From positions 120,543,690 to 120,607,689 of the forward strand of contig CM019066.1 of assembly GCA_009667805.1 (NCBI GenBank): DNA of 64,000 nucleotides, in the 5' to 3' direction. Both the position numbers and the translations under genes were made by a program. Shown here piece after piece: positions 34,081 to 44,631 of the stretch; within the stretch, counting starts at the first letter, position 1, and the number at the start of each line of letters is the position of its first letter. The notes beneath the pieces were generated by a model, which was not told where the DNA came from, made no database searches, and saw nothing but the letters and a program-made list of their open reading frames with translations. This stretch comes from Leptobrachium leishanense. Taxonomy: Eukaryota > Chordata > Amphibia > Anura > Megophryidae.

Positions 34081-34578
34081 AAGTCTATATCAACATTAAA
34101 GACTAAAGGGTGTAAAGTTCTCAATCGGTGAATCCAATAGGTCTCCCTTATTGATAATCTCCCACCCTCCACTCAGACTCCACATGTTCAATCCCCATAA
34201 ACACAAGTTTCTTAGCATCAAATACTGGGCATTTATTACAATGTACAGAGTGGGCACAGAGAGTTTCTAATATTATTTTGATGTTCCATAATTCTACAGT
34301 TTAATTTTCGATTGGTACAGCCTGTATACTGTAACCCTTAAGGACATTGTATTAAATATACCACATGTGTAGTGTTGCATGTGATGTTCCCCTTAATCTG
34401 GAATTGTTCTCCAGTTGATCCACTCGTAAACCCATATGACTTTGATACATCTTTTAAAACCTACATTCTCCCTATTTAAAGATAATGGTGGTCGAGGTAC
34501 ATCTGAAAATGGTGCAAAAATGGTTTTCAGATTTCCTGTCTTTGTAAAAATTATGGACGGCTTTCGTAACTCTCTACT
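34081..34578 (-). pseudogene. GIY-YIG endonuclease end of PLE P3
   Basis: Minus-strand reading: KPSIIFTKTGNLKTIFAP, then NITCNTTHVVYLIQCP, a TAA stop, then GLQYTGCTNRKLNCRIMEHQ, close to the usual VYLI.CPCGL.Y.G.T..... RI.EH pattern of PLE nucleases. The second half of the motif (GLQY) and the Arg and His that normally lie in the active site are visible. The final YWIHRL segment lies near 34130. Confidence 0.82.
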
Positions 34579-35340
34579 AGACATGTGCATTTTGTTTCGT
34601 ACCGAATCCAAATTCGGACAAAAATTACTATTTTCGGATTTCGGAAGCCTTTCCAAAATACAAAAAATTGGCTGTCTGAATTAACAAATCGGCCGAAATT
34701 ATGAATCGCAGTAGCATAATGAAAAAACCGAAGTGAAATATCGGAATGACAAATGATCTGAAGCAAAAAAAAAACAGAACGAAGTCCAAAATGAAAGAAA
34801 TGGAACGAAATGATCCGAAACGAAAAAAATACATCAAGAAAATTGCCCAAAGCTAAAAAAAAACAGAATGAAATGATCCGAAACGAAGAAAAAAGTGAAA
34901 TGAAATTATTCAAAATTAATAAGAACAGGGATTTTTTTACTTTAGAAACCTATAGGATTTGCCTGATTAAACCTGTCGAAACGAACCACCGAAAATCATG
35001 ATGATTAGAAATTAGGGTTAGATGCTAGGGTTAGAAATTCTAACCCTAATTTCTAACCCTAGCTTCTAACCCTAATTTATAACCTTGATTTTTGGTGTTT
35101 CGTTCGACAGGTTTAATCAGGCAAATCCTATAGGTTTCAATGGAAAAAAAACAACCCATTTTTATTAACTATTTATTCAACCATTTACGTTTATTCGTTT
35201 CATTGGCAGCAAAAGCTCTATTTTTTTGGATTTATTCGGCAATATTTCGGGATATATATATCTCAGCCGTAGAAAATAAAATGCAGAAAACAGATCTGAA
35301 CAACAAAGTTCAGAAAGATGAGGTACCGTAATTAAAGCCA
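34579..35340. mobile_element. Unclassified repeat with a central palindrome
   Basis: It begins near TAGACATGTGCATTTTGTTT, then has a purine-rich stretch of GAAATGATCCGAAACGAA-type words, a palindrome at 34946-35139, and the AT-rich module (CCTATAGGTTTCAATGG... GGATATATATATCTCAGCCG). I find no matching right terminus, so the class is open; the left end resembles some hAT ends. Confidence 0.45.
34946..35139. repeat. 190-bp palindrome with TTAGGG-like centre
   Basis: Arms GAAACCTATAGGATTTGCCT...CCGAAAATCA and the reverse complement TGATTTTTGGTGTTTCG...AATCCTATAGGTTTC enclose several GGGTTAGAAATTA units that switch to TAATTTCTAACCC at about 35036. The whole would fold as one long hairpin. Confidence 0.85.
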
Positions 35341-36473
35341 TATGAGATACAAAAATACTTTATTGAAAAAAGATATATCTCAAGACAACATATACCACAG
35401 ACAAACACCGTATAAAAACAAATGTGATGGTAGAGTTGGAGGGTGGTATTAAATTGGGTCTAAAGTCGTGATGGATTCATATACATTTACATAGAGACCA
35501 GCAATTGTGGTAAATGATCCTCAATCGTAATCAGAGGTCGGGAGCTCATGATCATATAAAAGGATATCCTTAAATCGATCATATAATAATACCTATATGA
35601 GGTCTGATACATCAATAAGGTCACCTGATTGGAGTAAAGAATCAATTCACAGTATACTGAGTCCAAAATTAAGGTCTAATTAATCTAATTCCAACTATGG
35701 GGACATTGGCAAATTTTCTCCTTCAGATTGGATAATAGGACAATTGACCATGAATCAGTCTAAGGCCCGTGAGAAAAGCATTACATAATTGATTGTCAAC
35801 CAGTTTTTCCTCATTTGTTTAGGAAGGGCATACCTTCACCATTGATTGTAAGACAAATGGTTCTAATCATGTCTTAGTTTAATCATACAGCCCCAAATGA
35901 TCACATGGATTATATTTATACACTCCAATTCTGTGTGTTCCCCTAACACATAGGGTAGTCTCCCAGTCAGAGATAATAAATTAATTCATGACACAGTAGC
36001 CTATATTCAATTTCATCATTTGCTTAATACTGTCTACACACATTTATTAATGAGATACACCTTCAACAACATCAAATAGGACAATTAATATGGTCCCAGT
36101 CTAAATTTAGAGGCACAGGACGCTGAGTATCGATAAATACTATCTGCACAAATCAGTCCTAAATATAAAGGCACACCAACGTTGGGAACTGTGTGGCAAA
36201 TAGCCAGCCAAATTGACTCACAAATCAGTGTGTTCCTCTTAAATGTTCTTATAAGCTGCATCAGCAATGAAATGGAAAATAGCATACATCAAATAATGGA
36301 GTAGGTAGAAAAGATGACAGTAAGTTACCCTGCATAACCGGCAAGCTCCACTGCAGTATAGTAACAATCAAGCAGTTCAATAATATTATGAACTCATATC
36401 ACAGTGTAGACCCATATTCATCAATATTTAGACCACCATAATCCTTCCCAAAATAACTGCTAAAAGGACATTT

Positions 36474-36529
36474 GTAAATTGCTCAACGCGTTTCAACAGC
36501 TAAGTGCTATCTTCATCAGGAGCGATTAC
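36474..36529 (-). ncRNA. Type I hammerhead ribozyme motif of P4
   Basis: On the minus strand: stem I GTAA-(TC)-GCTC (36529-36520) pairs with GAGC-(AAT)-TTAC (36484-36474) around a small internal loop. The first core is CTGATGA (36519-36513). Stem II is GATAGC/GCTGTT with one bulged A before it, the second core is GAAA, stem III is the palindrome ACGCGT, and the cleavage-site T comes before GAGC. Every conserved core base is present. The position, 3' of the GIY-YIG domain, fits PLE terminal repeats. Confidence 0.8.
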
Positions 36530-37262
36530 CTTACATCCCTCTCCTCTGATGTCTGTATATATAGTGTCCCCTATAGTTTCCAGCTGGAAACAATTCTGCT
36601 GCGATGTCCACTGTTGATTTTGCATGTGTTCAGCGTGCGTGTCATTGTGAGTATCCGATTTGCATTTCATTGTTCATACTTCTGGTTTTGAAACTGAGTC
36701 TGATCTCCAGTCACCCATACTGCGCATGTGTCGCGGCCATTCCAGCTGATGGAGGGATGTCCGCAAAGCGGAATATCGTTTCCATAGTAGCCAAATGAAG
36801 CGTACGGAATTAATTACCTATGCCACTTCTATCGGAGGTTACCCTATCTCTACGTGGTATAATGGGGATCAGATCCACATATGACATGGATATCTGAACG
36901 AATGTATTGATCCATTTGTCTTAACCCCCGTCCATATATAATAAAATTATTGACCAAATAAAGAGAACTTTTCTTATAGTGGATATCCTAGATAAGATGG
37001 TTTATTAAAGTATCACATAATTGGCATCTCTTTGATGGATAGCAGGATTTTATTGTTATAATTCCGGGGCATCTAAAGTGATACGAAAGAGATGGCACAG
37101 TACATTCAAATCCGATTTTGTCTGACAATACTGTTGGATATTCACAGTCAGAAAGAAGACATATCAAGTGGAGTAAAATCTGTAGGTCCACAAATTAAGC
37201 CTAGTGATATCTATGTAAGCTATGTATATCCTATCTTATTGATAAAATCTTAAGGTCACTAA

Positions 37263-39523
37263 TAGGGATGAGCTGTTCGGTTCGATCAGTTCGGAGTTCG
37301 ATTCGAACATTGGCAGTTCGAAAGTTCGTGATCTTCGAACTTTTTGGGATGTTCGGCAAAAGTTCTAAAAAAAAATTTTGGGAACAAAAAAGTATAAAAA
37401 ATGCTTAAATACTAAAAAATCTAGAAATAAAGAGACTATTTACTGCACAATATTATAAGCAACGGTTTATTAGATATTTAATTAAACGGGAATATTTTTA
37501 ACATTGAAGCCTATGGGATAAAACATTCTTGTTACTATAACATCAGGCAGACACGGCCCTCTAATCAGGCACTGTAGAAGGCAGCCTGCAGGGGCCTCCC
37601 ACGGATCCCCTTGGAGCATTGAGGAGCAAGGAGCATGCGGCCGCCGGATGACAGAGCTGCGACTGTGCGGGCTGCATATGGCAGAGACAGGCAGCGCAGG
37701 GAGGGAGCCACTGCACCTGCGGCCACACCAGACCCCACCAGCCCCCACCAGGATCCAGGGAGCCCCCACTGACCACCAGGCTAAGGTAAAGCGACACATT
37801 GCTAAAAAAAATAAAATCAGGACATTTTTAAATGTCCCCGGGAACATAAAATCATTTTTTTTTTTTCTTTCTCTACCTGGCTGAATGTATTTAATTATAT
37901 TCGATACATTCAGCCAGGTAGAGGGGGTGGCATGTCGGCTGTGCAGGGTCTCAGGCAGTGGTTTGGTTTTTTCTGTGTGTATATTGTTAGCAAATTTATA
38001 GGGGAAGGTAACGGCAGGTATGATATATATATATATAGATAAGATATATATCTATTCTTATAAATATATATATCCAGACATGTATTACACACACATTTTG
38101 GCAACTAATTGCCCCCCCATTTGGCTGATCCCTCCAGAAGAAATGTTGAACCCGATAGAGCAGAGAATAATATATATATATATTCTCTGCTCTGTCGGGT
38201 TCAACATTTCTTCTGGAGGGATCAGCCAAATGCAAATGGGGGGGCGCATTTAGTTTGTCCACATGCCACCTCCCCATGTGCCTATGTGTATATATGGTCT
38301 GAGGTCTGTGGGTGGGTGTGTATATATATATCTGCGTGTTGATATATACGTATATATATATATATAGGTCTGCGTATTGATATGAAATTTTAGTTTCGGC
38401 TCGTTTCGTTCGTAATTCGACAATTTTCATTATGGATCGTTTCAGCCGATTTCCGTTTCAGTTCATTTTGTTTCGGCTCGTTTTTCGTGTTGACTTTTTT
38501 TCGTGATTTTGGACATTTTCGAGTATTCGGTGTGGGAAATGTTTTGCCCCATAGACTTCAATATTAAAAATATTCACGTTTTAATCCAATATCTAATAAA
38601 CCGTTCATTATATTCTGTAGTAAAGAGTCTCTTTATTTCTAGATTTTTTTAAACTATTGTGCGCCGTGTATTATGAGCGTTCAGTATTATATGGGAGTAC
38701 TGCTTTATGAGTAAGAGTAGTTAAAAAAATAAAAAATAAACGTAAAGCTCGGGGGGGGGGGGTGACACCATGAGTTACCGCACCGGGTGACACCAACCCT
38801 AGTGACGCCACTGACGGTGTGAAGGCACTTGCTGCCACCAAACGCAAAATATTTGGGTGCACTGCCACCTGTACCAGATTCATATAATTTTAATATTGGA
38901 CCACAGGGTCCAACCCTGCACTCTTCCACAACAATACCACAGAGGGGTTACGGTGTGACGGCACTGTTGCCGACACTAAAGGCCCAATTTTAAAGCACCT
39001 ATTGTTACTTTCAACCAAAGCCTGCATAAGTTTCACCATAATTTAGCCTAAAAATCACTAAACTTGTTCTGCGTGTCCTAAAATGTCTCCTTTTTTAATA
39101 CAGGCTGCTGCCCCAAGCAGTTGTTTATGAATAGATTAAAGGAAAACCGTTTACCGTCATTTGAAATGTAATTTTTTTGTTTTTAAATGTTTCTATACAT
39201 CCTACAAATCCGCCACTTCACAGGCAGGTTATGGGCACCTCTTAGGCACGATATTTGAAGGAATTTTTCATTTTTATTTTTAACCCTTATTTTATTAAAT
39301 TCACTGTTCCTTTAAAAACTTTTTTTAAACTTTTTGTTCCTGTTTCCTGTCCCCCAGGGCACTAGCCGGACCCCCCCATACACCTTTTATGGCAAATATC
39401 TTGCATATATGCCCTCTTGCAGGGCACTCCAAAATTTGAGTTTGGTTCGAGTTCAAGTTCGAACTCGAACGTTTGAAATTGTTCGAATGCGAACCGAACA
39501 CGGGGGTGTTCGGCTCATCACTA
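37263..39523. mobile_element. Non-autonomous hAT-like transposon
   Basis: An 8-bp TSD, GTCACTAA, lies at 37255-37262 and 39524-39531. Terminal repeats begin TAGGGATGAGCTGTTCGG (left) and, in reverse complement, TAGTGATGAGCCGAACAC (right), continuing with TTCGAA-rich subterminal words. The 2.26-kb interior has no transposase. It holds parts of the AT-rich module in both orientations, a palindrome at 38119-38231 and TA-rich runs. Confidence 0.88.
38119..38231. repeat. Near-perfect 113-bp palindrome
   Basis: Two 51-base arms (38119-38169 and 38181-38231) differ at one position and flank an 11-base TA loop. The arms start ATTTGGCTGATCCCTCCAG on one side and mirror it on the other, with C-runs and G-runs just outside. 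Confidence 0.95.
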
Positions 39524-39655
39524 GTCACTAACATTTAAGCTCAATAGATAGTGAAGACGACATTAGGGTTTCGAGGGGAGCATCACCATAAATTAACGAG
39601 GAGAGGGTTTGAGGAGGAAAGGGAAAGGAAATGTGAAAAATGGACTGTATATGTT

Positions 39656-40345
39656 GGCCCCTATTACACTCTTCGCGCAAATGCGCTCGCGCAGCGCAAT
39701 TTTTTTTGCGCACGCAAGAAAACGTTAGCACGCACAAATTAATGCGGTATTACGATCCGAGCGCATTTTTTCAGCCTTCAACTTTTTTCAAGCGCAAATC
39801 CGACGCGCAAAGCCGGGCGCAAATGACCGTTGCATGCAGGAATCGGTGGGCAATCAGAATTAAGAACCACCATTTGCTAGGTTTCGGTTGTTGCGCCTGT
39901 CAAAGTCAATCTGCGTATATGTGCTGCAACAAAAATAAAAAATTAAACAATTTATTAATTTTATTGTTTGGGTATGTGTAGAATGTGTAACTGTACTGTG
40001 CTGTATTTTTTTTTTCGTGCAGGTTCATTTCGTTTCGGCCAGAACATTCAGATTGTAAATTAACACCAGGAATTACGTTACGATACCTCGCGCAAACGTC
40101 GTTCATACGACATTGCGCGAAGATCGTAATACCATCCACTCGAACGTATTCGCGCTGACAATGGTAAGTATGGGATGCGCACTTGCGCTCGCGCTGGGTT
40201 CGCGCAGGGTCAATCGCGGTAGACGCTAACACTCATCGTTTGCACGTACGTCATAATACGACGTTCCGCGCAAATGGTTTTGTCCTCCCGCAAAAGCGCA
40301 TTTGCACGCACGCAAATGCGCTGTGCGAGGATTGTAATAGGGGCC
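39656..40345. mobile_element. Harbinger-like MITE in the P4 3' UTR
   Basis: Termini GGCCCCTATTACACTCTTCG and, in reverse complement, GGCCCCTATTACAATCCTCG, flanked by GTT (39653-39655, 40346-40348). The interior is rich in GCGCAAATGCGC words. It is related to 4978-5632. Confidence 0.82.
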
Positions 40346-41388
40346 GTTGTGTTATAATTATGATGATCTATATTACCAATAGATGATTATTGACCTATAA
40401 ACAGCGCAAAAACTGAATCCCTCGTTGAGACCCTGGTGAAACAGAGTACCTAAGCGATGGATCCAGTATGCCTTTCTTTGTCTGAGTCTAATGTCTAAAT
40501 TACCCTTACGTGGTCCCGAGTGGACTTGATCTATAATCTTAAATTGTAAATTGGAGACTCTCCCTCCATGTGCAGACTTAACATGTCTAGAGATTGGTGT
40601 CTCTCTTAAATAGCCAATTGATCTAATATGTTCCAAAATTCTGACCCTAAATTCTCTTATTGTTTTACCAATATATTTCTTCCCGCAGCTCCGTAGGCGA
40701 AGATATTGTCCCACCAGGATCCCTTTTTTTAGGGGTCTGGGGTGAAAGCTACTCCATTGTAGGAGGCTGTTGGTAGCAGTCAGTTTACGATATAGGCTTG
40801 TGTGGGAAATTGAGTTGTTGATTTTACTGATTCTAATGTCTAGAAAGTTAATAGATTCCGTATGTGCCTCAAAAGTAAATCTTAAGTTTAATTGGTTTTC
40901 ATTCAGACTTGTAACAAAGTCTTCGAAAGAACAAATATTACCTCTCCAGAGGACCAGTATATCGTCTATGTAGCATTTCCACATAGCGATATTTTTGGAA
41001 AATTTCCACATTGCTGGACCAAACACCACTTTCTCCTCCCAAAGCCCAAATAGATATTGGCGTATGTTGGGGCACAGGATGTCCCCATTGCTGTGCCCAC
41101 CTCTTGATGATAGATCTTACTATCAAAAAGGAAGAAATTATGTGTCAATATGAACATTAGCAGTTGAGTTACCAACATTTGATGTGCTTCAGAGAAGCGT
41201 TCGTCTTGTTCTAGGAAGTATTTCACACAGCTAATCCCCAGGTCATGTGGTATGCTGCTCAGTGGTGTATTTTGGCCTAGGCCCACAAGGCCTAGGCCTA
41301 GGCCTAGGACGGCACTTTCCAGGGGGCGGCGGTCCGCACTGGTGGCCCCACCACAAAAAAAATTTTTTTTTTTTTTTTTTTTTTACTT

Positions 41389-41453
41389 TTGCAAAGTATT
41401 TTACCAGGAAGGATACATTGAGATTTCACAAATTTTCAAGTATGTCCTGGGTA
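41389..41453 (-). mobile_element. SINE 3' fragment S5
   Basis: Reverse complement of the SINE 3' domain: AAAGTATTTTACCAGGAAGG, ATACATTGAGATTTC, then AAGTATGTCCTGGGTAGG. It is preceded by a T-run that would be its A-tail. Confidence 0.75.
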
Positions 41454-41507
41454 GGCAAGGCCTAGGCTTTCACTTTCCAGGGGGCAGCAAAAAACCTCAC
41501 CACTAAA

Positions 41508-42112
41508 TGGGTTACTCACAGAGCACCGAAATGACGCCAACATTTTGGTGTTCTGTAGTTCCCTGCACTTCAGGGAATAAAATTTCCCCACCCTGCAGTG
41601 AATTCACCATTCACCGCAGGGTCCCCAAAGTGCATGGAGTCGGCCGCTGAATGCTGCCACCGCAAACCCGTGGCCTGCTGTTTTCAAAAGAACTACTGAA
41701 TGAAAATGTCTGGAATTTACATATAAGATCCTATGATTGATAATAAAAAGTTCTGTTACAGAAAAAAGAAAAACCGCTATTAAAAAAAAGGTGGGGAAAA
41801 TTTTGCTGAAATTACTAGAAGGTATTAAAAAAAAAATCAATAAAGACTTTTTACTGCAGATTAAAATAATAAATGGTTTATTAGATATTGCCTAAAAATG
41901 AGAATATTTTTAACATTGAAACCTATGGGGTTCGCCTGAATAAACCTGCTGATTGAAACCACCGAACATCAGGGCATTTCACTGCCATTTTTCTGCTGTT
42001 TGGTGTTCTCTGAAAGATTAACCATTACTTCTCTATGGGGATTTGCAATGCCTTCAAACGGCACCGTACTTGCTGGCAGTTCGCCAAACTTGTGTGTGAG
42101 CATATCACAGAG
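41508..42112 (-). mobile_element. MITE family A copy inside the hAT-like element
   Basis: It begins GGGTTACTCACAGAGCACCG and continues through CTGCAGTGAATTCACC, the AT-rich module in minus orientation and GTGTTCTCTGAAAGATTAACC. It is cut short at 42112 by CAGTGGTGTACTTAGG. Confidence 0.7.
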
Positions 42113-42727
42113 CAGTGGTGTACTTAGGGGAGTGGCGGAGGGCGGGCCGCCCCAGGTACCAGTGATTATTTGGGTGTCATTAGGGGGTACTAGGAGGTGC
42201 CACTGTCACTGTGTGTCAGCTTTGAGCTGTGTTCTCAAACAACGAGCAGGGCGTTTGCATACGGAATAAAATCGAATAGAATAAAAAATCCCCCTCTCCT
42301 CCCTCCATAGCTCCTCCCCTGCCTCACAGCAGCTCTAGGAGAGGGGAGGGGATGTGATTTGTGTGCAGAGAGAGAAGATGACAGTAAATGGCAGGTAAAG
42401 GGGGGGTTTATCAGCAGGATATGAAGCCCTGTCTGCTTACTGCTGTTTAAAGTGGACCTTTCCTTAACCAGCACTGCAGTGATAGAAATTTGTCATTGAG
42501 CTGCCTGGCTCCTGGTGAGGCTGCGTGCGTGCAGGTCATGTGGTCCGGCCAGTCAGGTGGTACTGAGTCTCAGTACCACCTTACTGGCTGAACCACGTGA
42601 CACGCACGCAGCTGCCCGCCCTTTCGTTAACACAGTCTCTCACTCTATTCTGGACTGAACACCCATGGGAAGGGAATCAAAGCCACGGTGCACCCTCTGG
42701 CAGTGGCTTTGCATTGCTGTGAGTTTT

Positions 42728-43012
42728 ATTGCTGTGAATTCTGATACGCTGACACACACACTTCACATTGCATTGCTGGGAGTTTTATTGCTGTGGATTC
42801 TGTGATACACACTGCATATTACTGTGAGTTTTATTGCCCTGGAGCTCTGGGATACGCTCATACACACTGCACATTACTGCGAGTTTTATTGCTGTGCAGT
42901 TCTGATATGCTCATACACAGTGCCCATTTCTGTGGGTTTTATTGCTGTGCAGCTCTGTGATACACTCATATGCAGTGCACGTTTCTGTGGATTTTATTGT
43001 TCAAACAATTAG
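42728..43012 (+). repeat. Minisatellite of about 57-60 bp units
   Basis: Five to six units built on TGTGAGTTTTATTGCTGTG and GATACACTCATACAC..TGC. Unit length and sequence vary. It lies in the right part of the hAT-like element. Confidence 0.8.
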
Positions 43013-43865
43013 AGTGGCTGTGATCCAGTATACTTGACATGCGTGGCTGTTCTTTGTAAAAATGCTTGAATTTAAACATTTCATAATTTTATTTATCTCA
43101 ATAGATACATTTGAAATGGTATACAAAATATACAAGTAGGCACTTGGTGTCCACTTTTAATATAAAGAGAGGAAAAGGCGGAGCTCTAAGAGGAAAAGGT
43201 GGAGCTTAAAGAGGAAGGGTGGGGATTAACCAGGAAGAGGTGTGCCCTTGACAGAAGGGAGAAACGAGTTTAGTCAGACCTAGGGCAGCACAAAACCTAA
43301 ATACACCACTGATGCTGCTATATAGTGACTCAACATCAATGCTACATAAAATACAATCCTCCAGTATGACGGTTTCATTTAAAGTTTTAAGCATTTGTTT
43401 GGTATCACGAATATATGATGGAAGTGCCTCTACCAATTTCCTAAGCGCCTTGTCTATATAGATGCTACTATTCTGTGTCCGATTATTTCGGCCTGATACA
43501 ATAGGCCTACCAGGTGGAGGCATTCTTCCCTTATGCATTTTTGGGAGGCCATTGAAGGTGGAGATAGTTGGTTGATTGGGAGACATACATTCAAATTCTT
43601 TCTTAGAAATCCGTTCTTTTTCTAAGGCATCAATAAGTATTATCTTTAATTCATCAGAATATGTTTTTGTAGGGTCAGTGGGCAGTATTCGATATGTAGA
43701 TGAATCTTCTAGAATTTTCAATACCATTTTACAATATTGATCCTCACTCCTAATGACAATGTTGCCTCCTTTGTCTGATTTTTTAATAACGATATCCTTC
43801 ATGTCTTTTAGTTCGGACAACGCTCGTTGTTCATCTAGTGTCATATTGTCCTCTGTCTGTTCTTG

Positions 43866-44110
43866 TAGCTCTCTTTATTTTTAGGATTTATTAAGCATTT
43901 TTCGAGATATATATATCTCAGTCGTAGAAAATAAAATACAGCCATTACTACTATAAAACAGCAGCCATACAAGATATGAGCCATAGGTTTCAATGTAAAA
44001 GATATTCCCCCGTTTTTATCAAGCATTTATTCAACCATTTATTCTTTTCACTTGCAGCAAAAACATCTTTTTATTTACATATTTTAGGATTTTTCATGAT
44101 TTTTGGTTAC
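43866..44110 (+). repeat. AT-rich module copies
   Basis: CTCTCTTTATTTTTAGGATTT, ATATATATCTCAGTCGTAGAAAATAAAAT and CATAGGTTTCAATGTAAAAGATATTCC match 35120-35290 and the interiors of family A MITEs. Its boundaries with P4 and the next element are unclear. Confidence 0.6.
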
Positions 44111-44631
44111 ATTTTATGTTTCCTAATTTATTTAATGAAAATTAAAAATAAAAACATCAGTTTTTTTAAAAAAAAATTATTAATCCAGCGCTATTGTTCA
44201 CATTTCAATTATAATGTGAACAATGATGCTGCACTAACGATTTTTTTTGGTTTTAGCTAAAATCAAGTAATTTCACAGAAAAATAAAGTACTGGGTTCAC
44301 AATTCTAATTTTTGTAACAAGCATACCCCATAGAATATATAATTGCAAAAGGCTCGGATGATAAAATGTGAAAAAAATCATTTTACAAGCTGCAGATGAT
44401 GGAAATTCATATTTTATTTACATTTTTTGTTATAGCATTCTGCAGGGCATGACGTATACATATAATAAAGATATATTCTGAATCTGCCGAGTCTGCTGAA
44501 AAAAAGGATTATATAATTTGTCTGGGTTGTATAATAAAACATGGCTTCAAATCACTATTAAGCATGATGAGCAAAAATGGTAAAAATTAGCTCAGCACAC
44601 AGGGATGAAATGGTCCAGCAGTGAGGGGGTT
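44111..44631 (-). mobile_element. TTAA-type family B fragment
   Basis: In minus orientation it begins TTAACCCCCTCACTGCTGGACC and runs through GTGTGCTGAGCTAATTTTTACC, GCTCATCATGCTTAA and ATGTTCACATTATAATTG, collinear with 58484-58930. The distal end is not defined. Confidence 0.7.

Larger units (their letters stand above)
31190..34578 (-). mobile_element. Penelope-like element P3 (5'-truncated)
   Basis: The minus strand holds the GIY-YIG end of a PLE (34578-34081), then about 120 bp, a LINE insertion (31891-33941), and the 3' UTR with a degenerate hammerhead (31870-31190). The RT is absent: coding begins at about ELRKPSIIFTKTGNLK next to an unrelated repeat at 34579. Confidence 0.75.
41260..43311. 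mobile_element. Non-autonomous hAT-like transposon with internal composites
   Basis: An 8-bp TSD, ATGCTGCT, lies at 41252-41259 and 43312-43319. Ends are CAGTGGTGTATTTTGGCC and, in reverse complement, CAGTGGTGTATTTAGGTT. The 2052 bp contain CCTAGG-rich palindromic subterminal sequence, a SINE fragment, a family A MITE, a second hAT-like left end at 42113 and a minisatellite. There is no transposase. It splits the RT of P4. Confidence 0.9.
40373..43844 (-). pseudogene. PLE reverse transcriptase with GIY-YIG endonuclease (P4), split
   Basis: Read from 43844: KSDKGGNIVI, GLPKMHKGRMPPPGRPIVSG, IDKALRKLVEALPSYIRDT and CSIDVESLYSSI. The frame then enters the hAT insertion at 43311 and resumes past 41260 with FILTHNFFLFDSKIYHQEVG and GTAMGTSCAPTYANIYLG. 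A frameshift near 41040 precedes the catalytic YIDD (40972-40961). Then come SLYRKLTATNSLL and a jump from GQYLRLRS straight to CGKKYIGKTIREFRVRILEH, the GIY-YIG second half. RQRKAYWIHRLGTL ends the domain. The region between RT thumb and endonuclease, normally over 100 residues, is missing. Confidence 0.88.
35345..43870 (-). mobile_element. Penelope-like element P4, interrupted three times
   Basis: One PLE copy on the minus strand can be traced from RT (43844) to GIY-YIG (40373), a 3' UTR with a hammerhead (36474-36529), and an A/T-rich 3' end near 35345. Three later insertions, 41260-43311 (8-bp TSD), 39656-40345 (3-bp TSD) and 37263-39523 (8-bp TSD), add about 5 kb. Removing them leaves about 3.5 kb. 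The 5' end is cut near 43870. Confidence 0.85.

Noticed and set aside
35020..35075. True interstitial telomere
   Set aside because: Units are GGGTTAGAAATTA with spacers, not TTAGGG arrays, and they form a mirror palindrome.
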